A stretch of 64,000 nucleotides of DNA from Paenibacillus agilis (GTDB lineage: Bacteria > Bacillota > Bacilli > Paenibacillales > Paenibacillaceae): positions 526,576 to 590,575 of the forward strand of contig NZ_VNJK01000001.1 of NCBI RefSeq assembly GCF_007786455.1, read 5' to 3'. Position numbers and translations under genes: made by a program. Each line of letters begins with the position of its first letter. The first letter of the stretch is position 1. Below, piece after piece: positions 51,488 through 59,867 of this stretch. The notes under the pieces are model-generated. The model saw only the letters and a program-made list of their open reading frames with translations. It did not search any database and was not told where the DNA came from.

Positions 51488-53461
51488 ATGAGAAGAGACA
51501 ACAGTGAATTTGTGACAAGCTTCGTATCAGAAGCCGGCACGTTCGTGAACAATAAAGACTTTTTTGCGTTCGTGGAAATGGATGACAAAGCTTGCTGGGT
51601 CATTGCTGACGGGCTTGATACGGATCGGGAAATAGCAAGCGCGGAGCTTGCGATACAGACGGTATTGAATCAATTCCAACAGAAGCCTACGATGTCCCGA
51701 TTTCGACTGAAGCGATATTTGCGCCGTGCGCATGAACGATTAAAGATGGATAGCACCCGAGTCAGACTGAAGGCTAGTCTGACGGTCGTTGTGACTGACT
51801 ATACACGTATTCGATGGGCGGGAGTGGGTAACACCCGCTTGTATCATTTTCGCCAAGGGCGATTAACGTTTAAAAGTAAGGATTTGAGCTTGGCGCAGCA
51901 GCTTGCGAACGAAGAAAAAATATCGGACGAAGCGCTTGATTATCATGATGAACGCCACAATTTGCTGCAATATGTGGGGCAGCCTGAACCATTGGAGCCC
52001 TATGTATCGCCGAAGTTCCGTCTTGAAGATGGCGATGCGATGCTGTTGTGCACGTCAGGGCTATGGGAAGGCGTCAGCCGTGTGGAGATGTTGGATGCTG
52101 CGGAAGAAGCACAATCTCCTGAACAAATGGTTGATACGCTGGAAGATGTATTGCTGAGCAAACAGGCTAAAGTCATTCGCAACTATACAGCGGCTGCTAT
52201 TTTCGCCAATAAAATATTTAAGGAAGATCCGCAGAAGAAATGGCGCATCATTCGCCGTATTCTCATTATGGTTCTTCTGTTCGCACTGCTTGGCGGCGGT
52301 GCATGGTACATGATGGTGCGACAGGCTGCTAATAAAGCGGAGCTTGTACAAGGCATGATCGACAACAGGCAAAATGGTGAAGTGTATTTGCGTGACGGCA
52401 ACTACGATCAGGCATTTAAGGAATTCAGCGATGGTCGAAATGCCGCTATTCGATTGAAAGACCGTGTGAACAAGCAGTTGTTTACGAATAAGCAGCGTCT
52501 CGTGCAGCTCGTTGTAGATGGAGACAAGTTATTTAAAGAAGGAAACTATCCGAAAGCGTTGAGCATGTATGAAATCGCGCTTAAAGAGTCGGATTCGCAT
52601 AAAGAAATAAGCCGTGCTGATATGGAAGAACGAATTGAGCGTACGAAGGCACATGTGAAGGTTTTGAACATGATCAAGGAAGGCGATATGAAGTTTCAGA
52701 GCGGCAACTATCTTGGTGCTCAAAATGCCTATATTCGTGCTAGCAAAGCTGCTGCCACCTCATCCTATGAGAAGGCGGATGTTATTCAGGAAAAGCTGCT
52801 TGCTGCACAAGAAAAATTATATGGCATTACAAAAGGAACGAAGCAGCTTGAAGCCGAGAAGTTGGAGAAGGACGGAGACAAGCAAATGACCGCGCAGGAC
52901 TATTTAGTGGCGATTGAGTCTTATGTGTCTGCGCAAGAAATTTATCAAGAAATTAATATGCTGGAAAAGGTGCTCGGGATGGAGCGAAAAATCTCGAAGG
53001 CTTTGGATAAAATGGAGCCGCCAGTGCCGCCTGCGCCTGCGCCGGGTGCTGCTGATGCGGGTGCTTCGGGTGGCGCCGTTGTTCCTCCAGCAGTACAGCC
53101 TAATACAAGTTTGCCAGCTCCTAACGGCAATCCACCAGCTTCCACTTCGCAGCCAACTCCACCGTCTGTGAATGGCACAAACGTAAATGTTCCTGTTGGG
53201 GGAAATGAAGGCTCGACTTCCCGAACTACGGATACGACGGGAACAGGTAATAAAGCTGCTGGAGAACAGGCAGGAAATACAGGTGGGGAGAGAACTCAGT
53301 CTGAGACACAAAGGGACTCCGAGTCTCCTACATCAGGTTCTAGGTCTGTGGGAGAGTCGGAACCAACGGGAAGCTCTTCTGGATCACAATCAACAGGAGA
53401 TCAGGCTGCTAGTTCCGGTAATCGTATGGAGCGGGCACAACAAGGAGGTCGTGAGCGTTGA
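51488..53461 (+). CDS. PP2C-like membrane protein with degenerate active site and repeat-rich C-terminus
   Basis: 657 aa. N-terminal PP2C-like domain (about 1-235): FVEMDDKACWVIADGLDTD is kept, but the GDS motif reads GVGNTRLYHF, the SDG motif reads LCTSGLWEG and the final DN motif reads YTAAAIF. Metal-binding Asp residues are therefore missing, so it is probably a pseudophosphatase. A membrane helix (RRILIMVLLFALLGGGAWYMMV, about 255-276) leads to a second part with TPR-like repeats (YDQAFKEFSDGR, YPKALSMYEIAL, YLGAQNAYIRAS, YLVAIESYVSAQ; about 295-500) and a Pro-, then Ser/Thr/Gly-rich tail (about 515-655) likely spanning the wall. Confidence 0.82.
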   Translation: MRRDNSEFVTSFVSEAGTFVNNKDFFAFVEMDDKACWVIADGLDTDREIASAELAIQTVLNQFQQKPTMSRFRLKRYLRRAHERLKMDSTRVRLKASLTVVVTDYTRIRWAGVGNTRLYHFRQGRLTFKSKDLSLAQQLANEEKISDEALDYHDERHNLLQYVGQPEPLEPYVSPKFRLEDGDAMLLCTSGLWEGVSRVEMLDAAEEAQSPEQMVDTLEDVLLSKQAKVIRNYTAAAIFANKIFKEDPQKKWRIIRRILIMVLLFALLGGGAWYMMVRQAANKAELVQGMIDNRQNGEVYLRDGNYDQAFKEFSDGRNAAIRLKDRVNKQLFTNKQRLVQLVVDGDKLFKEGNYPKALSMYEIALKESDSHKEISRADMEERIERTKAHVKVLNMIKEGDMKFQSGNYLGAQNAYIRASKAAATSSYEKADVIQEKLLAAQEKLYGITKGTKQLEAEKLEKDGDKQMTAQDYLVAIESYVSAQEIYQEINMLEKVLGMERKISKALDKMEPPVPPAPAPGAADAGASGGAVVPPAVQPNTSLPAPNGNPPASTSQPTPPSVNGTNVNVPVGGNEGSTSRTTDTTGTGNKAAGEQAGNTGGERTQSETQRDSESPTSGSRSVGESEPTGSSSGSQSTGDQAASSGNRMERAQQGGRER

Positions 53462-54741
53462 TGAAGGATATCATACTCGATCGTCTTAGCCGAATGGAAG
53501 ACCTTGAACAGCGCAAGATGCTCAAGCAGATTGTAAGTGGCGCGCTATTGAATCTAGTGGAGTATCAAGAAGAGATGAACCGACAACTGGAAGCGCGTGT
53601 GTTCAATGAGCTGGAGGACTGGGGAGATAAATACGATATTTACGTCTCGCTTGCTGCTAGAGAAGATGTCGATCCCATTCATGAATATCTACATCCAATG
53701 ATAACGGCAGATATGAATAAGCAGGTTTGTAACATGACAGAACTGCTATCAGCCTTGAATCGTCAGGAAAATGCGTATTTGCTAACTCTATTTCTAGAAT
53801 GCGATTATGTCTTGTTAAAGCCTTTGTTGCAGCAGGAGCGCATATTTACTAGCACAATTGTTACAGCGAGAGGAACGCATACGGTAGGCGTGCAGTTGAA
53901 GCAAAACACGTTATACATGCAGGAGATTGCGAAGCTGTACCAGGTGTTTCAAATGAACAACGTGCCTTGGCGGACTATTAATCATCCATATGCATACAAG
54001 TTCTTCGATGTCTTCCTCGTTAACTATGAGGAAGGCATGTTCCGTGAAGGGGAAGAGGTACTTGAAATTTCAGTGGATTTGGAAGAATACGAGTCTTTCA
54101 AACGCTTGAATTTGGTGCCCTTGTGGAACATCGAGCACACAACGATGCGCAATGTTGGCTTCCCTGTGCCTGCGAAGGATCGGGTGAACTTTGAGCATAT
54201 TATGAATTTGCATCCTACTGGAACTGGGCATGGTTATTTGATTGATGGGGACGAAGCGGACATTCGTTATATGAAGCGTGGACAGGAAGATCTAATCATT
54301 GTTACGCCTCAATCGAAATCGATGCTGTGGAATGTACGTAAAGTTAAGCAGCCAGTATCGAATAAAATAAGCCAGCCGATGTATGAGAGGCAATCAAACA
54401 AGCTCATTTCAAGCTTTATCGATCGATTTGCGCGCCGACAGGCGATTAGTGTGCGCTCGAAGGCGGATGTTATTCGGCTCATTCATACGTTTGAAGTGTC
54501 GAGAGGGATGGAGTTAGAGCATATTGCAATTTTGGACCACTCGGATGGACAGGAGCACACGTATAATATGAATCCTTTCATTAGCGATAATATTCGTGTT
54601 GAGCGTGATAAAAAAATTATGCGGATGACGTTCAAGCCGAAAGAAGCGAGAAGCTTCTCGGCGAGTGATGTCCTCAGCTTTATCGTCTCGGAAGTGCAAA
54701 TGTACTTTCCTGAATACAAGTGCGAAGGAGAATGGGCTTGA
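53461..54741 (+). CDS. Injection-system locus protein of unknown function, 426 aa
   Basis: ATG 53461 shares one base with the preceding stop codon and lies 10 nt after AAGGAGG. I do not recognise the family. The N-terminal third is helical (IILDRLSRMEDLEQRKMLKQI, NLVEYQEEMNRQLEARVFNEL), the middle is mixed with HPTGTGHGYLIDGDEADIRYM, and the C-terminal third contains SLIS-type helix then strands (KADVIRLIHTFEVSRGMELEH, YNMNPFISDNIRVERDKKIMRMTF). A baseplate role comparable to TssF/TssK is possible from position only. No signal peptide or membrane segment. Next gene overlaps it by 4 bp. Confidence 0.75.
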   Translation: MKDIILDRLSRMEDLEQRKMLKQIVSGALLNLVEYQEEMNRQLEARVFNELEDWGDKYDIYVSLAAREDVDPIHEYLHPMITADMNKQVCNMTELLSALNRQENAYLLTLFLECDYVLLKPLLQQERIFTSTIVTARGTHTVGVQLKQNTLYMQEIAKLYQVFQMNNVPWRTINHPYAYKFFDVFLVNYEEGMFREGEEVLEISVDLEEYESFKRLNLVPLWNIEHTTMRNVGFPVPAKDRVNFEHIMNLHPTGTGHGYLIDGDEADIRYMKRGQEDLIIVTPQSKSMLWNVRKVKQPVSNKISQPMYERQSNKLISSFIDRFARRQAISVRSKADVIRLIHTFEVSRGMELEHIAILDHSDGQEHTYNMNPFISDNIRVERDKKIMRMTFKPKEARSFSASDVLSFIVSEVQMYFPEYKCEGEWA

Positions 54742-55427
54742 ATTACATCTGGGACCAAGTCGTGAGGGCAGAACAGCAGGGAATTGCGAAGTCAGAACTG
54801 CGCTTCGTTCCAGCAAAAGTCTTTTCTCCCTATATGGAGATTAGCCGCGAAATGCTGAACGATCAAGGCGTGGAGCGAACAGTTGAGATTAATCCCTACT
54901 ATCGCTTTCATTCTATTTTCAAAGATCTGTTCGACATGGAGAACGACAGTGAGGAAGAACTGCGGCATGTATTGTTCGATCTGATGGTCCATTTCCTGGC
55001 GGATATTGACACGATGCAAGGAATGAACAAGAGAGAGTATCATATTCGCTTCGCGCTGCGCGATATGAAGGCAGGGCTGTTTGGTTCAAAGGTGAGCACG
55101 AATATGGAGTTGTTCACAAAAGATGAGCAGGAGGCTATTGCAGCGAACGTACTGCGTTTGTACGAGACGGGCGAAGCATTTTATTTGCTAAAGGATACGC
55201 TTCGAAAAGTATTTACGCAGTCCACGATTTATGCTAACTGCGAAGAGAAGGATGAGCTGCTGTTCTATATCGGTCAGCCGTATAGCGAAAAGGCTCTTGC
55301 CAAGATAGAGCTGATTAATGAATTGTTTCTCCCTATTCGGTTTCACACAGAGCTGTATTGGGATCGCCATTTCGGCATAATCGAGCTGGAGGAAACGATG
55401 CAAGTTGACTATATTGCACTTTATTAA
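54738..55427 (+). CDS. Injection-system locus protein of unknown function, about 229 aa
   Basis: Start probably TTG 54738, overlapping the previous stop as TTGA and 7 nt after GGAG; ATG 54732 is only 1 nt from that site. Not recognised. The soluble protein has FVPAKVFSPYMEISREML (about 23-40), VEINPYYRFHSIFKDLF (about 47-63), long helices, and a closing strand pair FHTELYWDRHFGIIELEE. The translational coupling with the preceding gene suggests that the two form a complex. A wedge or baseplate part is a reasonable guess, not more. Confidence 0.7.
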   Translation: MNYIWDQVVRAEQQGIAKSELRFVPAKVFSPYMEISREMLNDQGVERTVEINPYYRFHSIFKDLFDMENDSEEELRHVLFDLMVHFLADIDTMQGMNKREYHIRFALRDMKAGLFGSKVSTNMELFTKDEQEAIAANVLRLYETGEAFYLLKDTLRKVFTQSTIYANCEEKDELLFYIGQPYSEKALAKIELINELFLPIRFHTELYWDRHFGIIELEETMQVDYIALY

Positions 55428-55463
55428 CTTTGTAATGGACTATGAGGCAGGGGAGGACCGAAT

Positions 55464-58124
55464 TTGAACGTGAACAATATGTATTCCTATCGACTTTATA
55501 CAAATGGAAATCCCAAGGACAAGCAGCTCGCTCGTTATACACGCGAAGAGTTGACAGAAATGACGACGCTGCAGCTGCGCAATATTTGTTTCCGTGAACG
55601 TTTAGTAGAGAGCTACGTGAATCCACTTGATCGGGAAGGAATGATAGCAACGCTGCTCAAGTTTCGCGGAGCAGATCTAGAAGTTCTCATTCGCAAGTAC
55701 AATGCTGATGGATTTGAACGAGTAGCGAAGGCATTACGGCATTATTTGTTAACTCCGTTATCGGACAATGGAAGCATTAAAGTGCCCGCACGTATGTTTC
55801 TCTACGATGGGTTGCACATCGACAAACGTGATCAATATAGAGTCGAAGCGGGCAGCGGCATTGTCGAGTCTAACGTTCTCTTAGTAAATGAACATCAAGA
55901 ACTTTGCGGAATATTGAACCTAGTGAGGGCAGATAGCCAAACCGGGCAATTCTATTTCACTCGTGAAGCAGAATTGGAATTGAGGCAGACGGTCAACCAG
56001 CAGTACAGTTTCTTATTTTTCCGCAAGCAAGATTCGGATTATTTATACCGCACGTATAACGATTCGCGCCCACAGCCGCCAGCGAACTTACATTTTTACC
56101 GTATTCCTGTTGCTGATCTGGAAATTAGACAATTGGAGCAGACGGATGCTGTGTTGGCGATTGACTTTGGAACTTCGAATACGACGGCAGGAGCTTATTT
56201 GGATAACAGCTATATTTCATCACCATGCAGCAATGATTTGCTTAATGGGCTTGTAAAGCTAAACAGCATGAACGTTGTGGCTTTTCCTGATTCGACGAAT
56301 AAAGAGACGCAGTGGATTGAAGTACTGCCGACACTAATTAGTATTGCGGACTGCTCTGAACCTAAGGAGGCTCGTTTTCATTTCGGCTATGAAGCCCTTA
56401 TGTATATGAGGAAAAATGGCTACAGCGGCCAAGCCTCTGTCTTCCACGGGATGAAGCGTTGGGTCAACGACTACAAACGGATCGAGGAAGTAATGGATGG
56501 GCAGGGAAATGCTGCTGCAGTTAGCCGTATTGAAATGCTACGTGCCTATGTTGAGTATGTGGTGCAGACCGCAGAGCATCAGTTCAAGTGCAAATTCAAA
56601 CATCTTCATCTATCAAGCCCGGTGAAGCTGAAGACGCAATTTATCGATATGTTTAGAGAAGTGCTGCCGCATTACAAGATTGAATCTGCGAATGCATTAG
56701 ATGAAGGAATGGCTGTGCTATACAACGCAATTGCTGATCAGTTGGACAAAGATCGCTTTCTCGATGGAGAAGAATATAAAGCGTTAGTCATTGACTGTGG
56801 TGGAGGTACGACGGATCTATCCTCGTGTCGGTTTCGGATCGAGGACAGTCATATTTCTTATAAGTTAGATATCCATACGTCTTATGAAAATGGTGATACG
56901 AACTTCGGTGGCAACAATATTACGTACCGGATCATGCAGTTTATGAAAATCGTATTTGCTCAGTATTATCGCACAGGCAAGACCGTGCCTGAAATTGACT
57001 CTTTTATTGATATTCCTAGTCAGGATATATACCGCTATGTAGATGAACATGGAGTAGATGCAGTCTATCGGAAATTTGAGGACTGTTACTTGGAAGCAGA
57101 GCGGCTCATTCCTACTCGTTTTATGGAATATGAGAACCGTGCACGTGATGAGTACCACAGTGTAAGGAATAATTTCTATTTCTTGTGGGAGCTCGCGGAC
57201 AGCATGAAGAAGGAATTTTTCCGTAAGACGAGTATTTTGCGCAATCGATTCCATGATTCAGCGGGTACGAACGGTCAAGAGAATGACTTGAAAATAACGG
57301 CTGTAGAACGCTGGTGCTTAGCTCTGCTGCAAAACGGTCAATTCAAGGACGTGTATGAAGCTCCAACTGTGGAGTTCAACATCAAAGAGATTAATCAGCT
57401 GATTCGTGCTGATATTTATGAAATTGTACGCAAGTTCTTGGATGAATTCTACTATGATGGACGGCTGCAGGAGTACTCGATCATCAAGCTGACAGGCCAG
57501 TCTTGTCGGATAGATGTATTTCGTGAAGCATTGAAGGAATTCGTGCCAGGGCGGGCGATTGAGTTTCGTCAAAAAGCAGAGGATGCAGACGAAGTGCCTG
57601 AGCTGAAGCTCGCCTGTTTAAGAGGGGCTATTCGCTACTTGAGTGCGAGGAAAGCCGGCATTATCGAAGCGACCATTACGCAGGAAGCTCCCGTTGTTCC
57701 GTACCAATTGACGGCGATTACCCATAACCGTCATGAGAAGGTGCTGATGGCAAGCCATCAACGGCTGGATCAAGTGAATGGCTTCATTTCTCGTCCGATG
57801 GATGTGGCGGAGACGGAGTTTTATTTGAAGGAAAGCGATGGCGAGCTGCGCCGCAAACTGGTGTATCGGAATAAGCCGGACAGCAACCGTGCGGTGATGT
57901 ACGAAGAGATTGCGCGCTTGTATGGGCACCACATTTTACAGGAGGACACGGATTCGATTGTAAATGGGGAAGTGAAGTTTTTCGTGTTTGCGCAGGACAG
58001 CAACTGGGGGTTCCATGTTGTTCCGGTATCGCGTCAACATGAACAGCTGTATATCGGAAAGAAAGAGTTCTTTGCTTTTGAAAATGATTTGTCCGAGCTG
58101 GATTTCTTCGACGGATTGAAGTAA
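55464..58124 (+). CDS. Hsp70/actin-fold ATPase with SAP-like N-terminus
   Basis: 886 aa from TTG 55464, 6 nt after GGGGAGGA. N-terminal about 20-75: YTREELTEMTTLQLRNICF...REGMIATLLKFR resembles a SAP-like helix-extension-helix motif. The nucleotide fold follows, with phosphate-1 AVLAIDFGTSNTTAGAYLD (about 226-244), phosphate-2 LVIDCGGGTTDLSSC (about 437-451) and adenosine motif IIKLTGQSCRIDVF (about 673-686). No classic Hsp70 substrate domain is seen. C-terminal about 200 aa are beta-rich. With the locus J-domain protein it could drive folding or recycling in place of ClpV (inference). Confidence 0.82.
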   Translation: MNVNNMYSYRLYTNGNPKDKQLARYTREELTEMTTLQLRNICFRERLVESYVNPLDREGMIATLLKFRGADLEVLIRKYNADGFERVAKALRHYLLTPLSDNGSIKVPARMFLYDGLHIDKRDQYRVEAGSGIVESNVLLVNEHQELCGILNLVRADSQTGQFYFTREAELELRQTVNQQYSFLFFRKQDSDYLYRTYNDSRPQPPANLHFYRIPVADLEIRQLEQTDAVLAIDFGTSNTTAGAYLDNSYISSPCSNDLLNGLVKLNSMNVVAFPDSTNKETQWIEVLPTLISIADCSEPKEARFHFGYEALMYMRKNGYSGQASVFHGMKRWVNDYKRIEEVMDGQGNAAAVSRIEMLRAYVEYVVQTAEHQFKCKFKHLHLSSPVKLKTQFIDMFREVLPHYKIESANALDEGMAVLYNAIADQLDKDRFLDGEEYKALVIDCGGGTTDLSSCRFRIEDSHISYKLDIHTSYENGDTNFGGNNITYRIMQFMKIVFAQYYRTGKTVPEIDSFIDIPSQDIYRYVDEHGVDAVYRKFEDCYLEAERLIPTRFMEYENRARDEYHSVRNNFYFLWELADSMKKEFFRKTSILRNRFHDSAGTNGQENDLKITAVERWCLALLQNGQFKDVYEAPTVEFNIKEINQLIRADIYEIVRKFLDEFYYDGRLQEYSIIKLTGQSCRIDVFREALKEFVPGRAIEFRQKAEDADEVPELKLACLRGAIRYLSARKAGIIEATITQEAPVVPYQLTAITHNRHEKVLMASHQRLDQVNGFISRPMDVAETEFYLKESDGELRRKLVYRNKPDSNRAVMYEEIARLYGHHILQEDTDSIVNGEVKFFVFAQDSNWGFHVVPVSRQHEQLYIGKKEFFAFENDLSELDFFDGLK

Positions 58125-58150
58125 TGGCGTAGACAGAGAGGGGGACGGCT

Positions 58151-58927
58151 GTGTTCTCGAATTCGGTTCCACAATTCCACAAAGGGCGGATTTTGAAGCG
58201 GGAGATGCTGGAGAGCATTCGTGATTATCCACGCATTTTATTGGATATTTATAGCCAGTACGAAGCTGATGGTGTACTTACTGGTGCAGAGGTGACAGTT
58301 GGAGAAAGTGAACTAACGATTGCAAAAGGCATAGTGAAACATAATGGCATTGTGTATGTGCTGGATCAAGCATACAAGCTTCCCTATAAGGCAACGGGGA
58401 AAGAGACGCTGTTGAAAATTCGCTTCGAGGAACCAGAGACAATTAGTGACTTTGTCTCCCATCGTTCTGTCATCGTGCTGCATGAAGATGCGAACTTGCA
58501 GCGGAATGAATTGGAACTAGGCCGCTTCAAGTTAAAGGCAGGTGCTCGCTTGCGTTCTGAATATCAGAGCTTTGCCGATCTCGCGACGGAGTACAACACG
58601 TTCAATGTGATTCATGTACCTTACGCTGCTTATGAAACCAGTACACTGCACCCACTAATTATTCGTTACTTCGCAACCGAATTGCTGAAAAGTGGGACAA
58701 ACCACGTCTATGATGTCTCGTTCGCGATGCAGGCTTTGAAGGACGGAAATGTGCCGCGTGATCTGCTTCTTCATTATATCACCCAGCGTATAGGCGGAGG
58801 CTATCGATCTTATACAAATGTACAAATCCATAAGCATTTGACCCGTATCCTCGACGAAGCGCGCAGCGGAAGACGAGCAAGCGGGGACATGATGCGCAGC
58901 GGTATGCAGCGTATCGTCGTCGATTAG
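58151..58927 (+). CDS. Baseplate-like structural protein of unknown family
   Basis: 258 aa from GTG 58151, about 5 nt after GAGGGGGA. The start PQFHKGRILKREMLESIRDYPR is followed by DGVLTGAEVTVGESELTIAKGIVKHNGIVYVL (about 40-71), a pattern of a short strand-turn repeat common in phage tail-fibre or baseplate proteins (GV-xG-xVtv ... gi-x-nG). A long C-terminal helical part (HVYDVSFAMQALKDG...) ends with a basic tail SGRRASGDMMRSG. I infer a TssK-like or adaptor role from this pattern and position; no firm family. Confidence 0.68.
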   Translation: MFSNSVPQFHKGRILKREMLESIRDYPRILLDIYSQYEADGVLTGAEVTVGESELTIAKGIVKHNGIVYVLDQAYKLPYKATGKETLLKIRFEEPETISDFVSHRSVIVLHEDANLQRNELELGRFKLKAGARLRSEYQSFADLATEYNTFNVIHVPYAAYETSTLHPLIIRYFATELLKSGTNHVYDVSFAMQALKDGNVPRDLLLHYITQRIGGGYRSYTNVQIHKHLTRILDEARSGRRASGDMMRSGMQRIVVD

Positions 58928-59041
58928 ATTTCGATTGTTGTATTTTGGTTTCAATCTTGGGCTACTGCGTGCATCTATACAATCAATAGAATGTTTTGAA
59001 CTTCATATGTTTGTTCTTTACATGCGACTGTCGAAAAGACA

Positions 59042-59159
59042 GGGAGCAGAATCATTTTGGAGAAACAGAGTGGTCGCCTTTTGTAGCCAAATGGTATCCA
59101 TCATAATCATCATCCGAACCATTTGACTACAACAGTGATCGGAAAAATGATCTGCTCCC
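59042..59159. repeat. 118-bp imperfect palindrome splitting the locus
   Basis: GGGAGCAGA (59042) pairs with TCTGCTCCC (59151), then CATTTT / AAAATG, and close to the centre TTGTAG-C-CAAATGGT / ACCATTTG-A-CTACAA, leaving a 22-nt centre at 59096-59117. It lies in the only long gap (58928-59238) of the downstream operon and has no T-run. MITE-like or RNA-processing structure. Confidence 0.7.
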
Positions 59160-59238
59160 ATACGATAACGACAAAAAGAATTTATGTTTCGTCTGCATTC
59201 CATTTTATAAGCATCAAATGAAAGGATGTGTACCCACT

Positions 59239-59853
59239 ATGACACGCATGGACGAAAAAATCATCGAGCTGCTTAATCGCGCCCAAGAGGAAAGCCAAGT
59301 CGTAGATCCGATGGAACTCTTTGAGCCGAATGAAGAAGAACCAGGAACTTGGTTGGTACAAATTGAAGACGAGCGCATTTTATTCGAGCAAAAAACAATT
59401 TTGGATGGAAAAGCGACCATTCGACTGCCAAGAGAATTTGACATTATGGACGCAAAACTTGCCTCACGCAAATACCCAACAGACAATCGGCCAGAACTTA
59501 TCTACTCCAATGAAGCCGGTACCATAAATCTCACCTTTAAATGTACTACACATGATCTCAATCGTATGACATTGCCTGACTTTAAAGTCGGTGTCATCGA
59601 CATTTTTAAGCGTTCTCAGCCGATGGCACGTTGGATAGAAGACGGTATTAAAGAAATCAACGAGCGCTCGATAGGTTTTTTTAGCTTTATCGTGCCAGGT
59701 CTGGATACTAGCATGTTCAATCATATGTTTTTTACGTATTTCGATAAAAAAGCACTACTCTGTACATTTAACTGCATGGAAGAAGATATGGATGATTGGA
59801 AGCTTGTCGCTCTAGCTATCGTGGAATCCTTTCACATTGAATCGATAGAATAA
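59239..59853 (+). CDS. DUF1795/DcrB-like protein, candidate effector chaperone
   Basis: 204 aa from ATG 59239 (AAAGGATG upstream; ATG 59218 has no site and would put the start inside it). After a helical acidic N-terminus (MDEKIIELLNRAQEES), the segment KATIRLPREFDIMDAKLASRKYPTDNRPELIYSNEAGTINLTF (about 60-105) and the ending FVVxSF-type helix WKLVALAIVESFHI match the layout of the DcrB/DUF1795 (PsbP-like) fold. Proteins of that family act as Eag chaperones for T6SS effectors. Position just before the VgrG-like gene fits such a role, but the family match is by eye. Confidence 0.6.
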   Translation: MTRMDEKIIELLNRAQEESQVVDPMELFEPNEEEPGTWLVQIEDERILFEQKTILDGKATIRLPREFDIMDAKLASRKYPTDNRPELIYSNEAGTINLTFKCTTHDLNRMTLPDFKVGVIDIFKRSQPMARWIEDGIKEINERSIGFFSFIVPGLDTSMFNHMFFTYFDKKALLCTFNCMEEDMDDWKLVALAIVESFHIESIE

Positions 59854-59867
59854 GGAGGAACGAACAG

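Noticed and set aside
58935..59126. ORF of 63 codons between the baseplate-like and DcrB-like genes
   Set aside because: It runs through half of the large palindrome, lacks a ribosome-binding site and shows no protein-like pattern.
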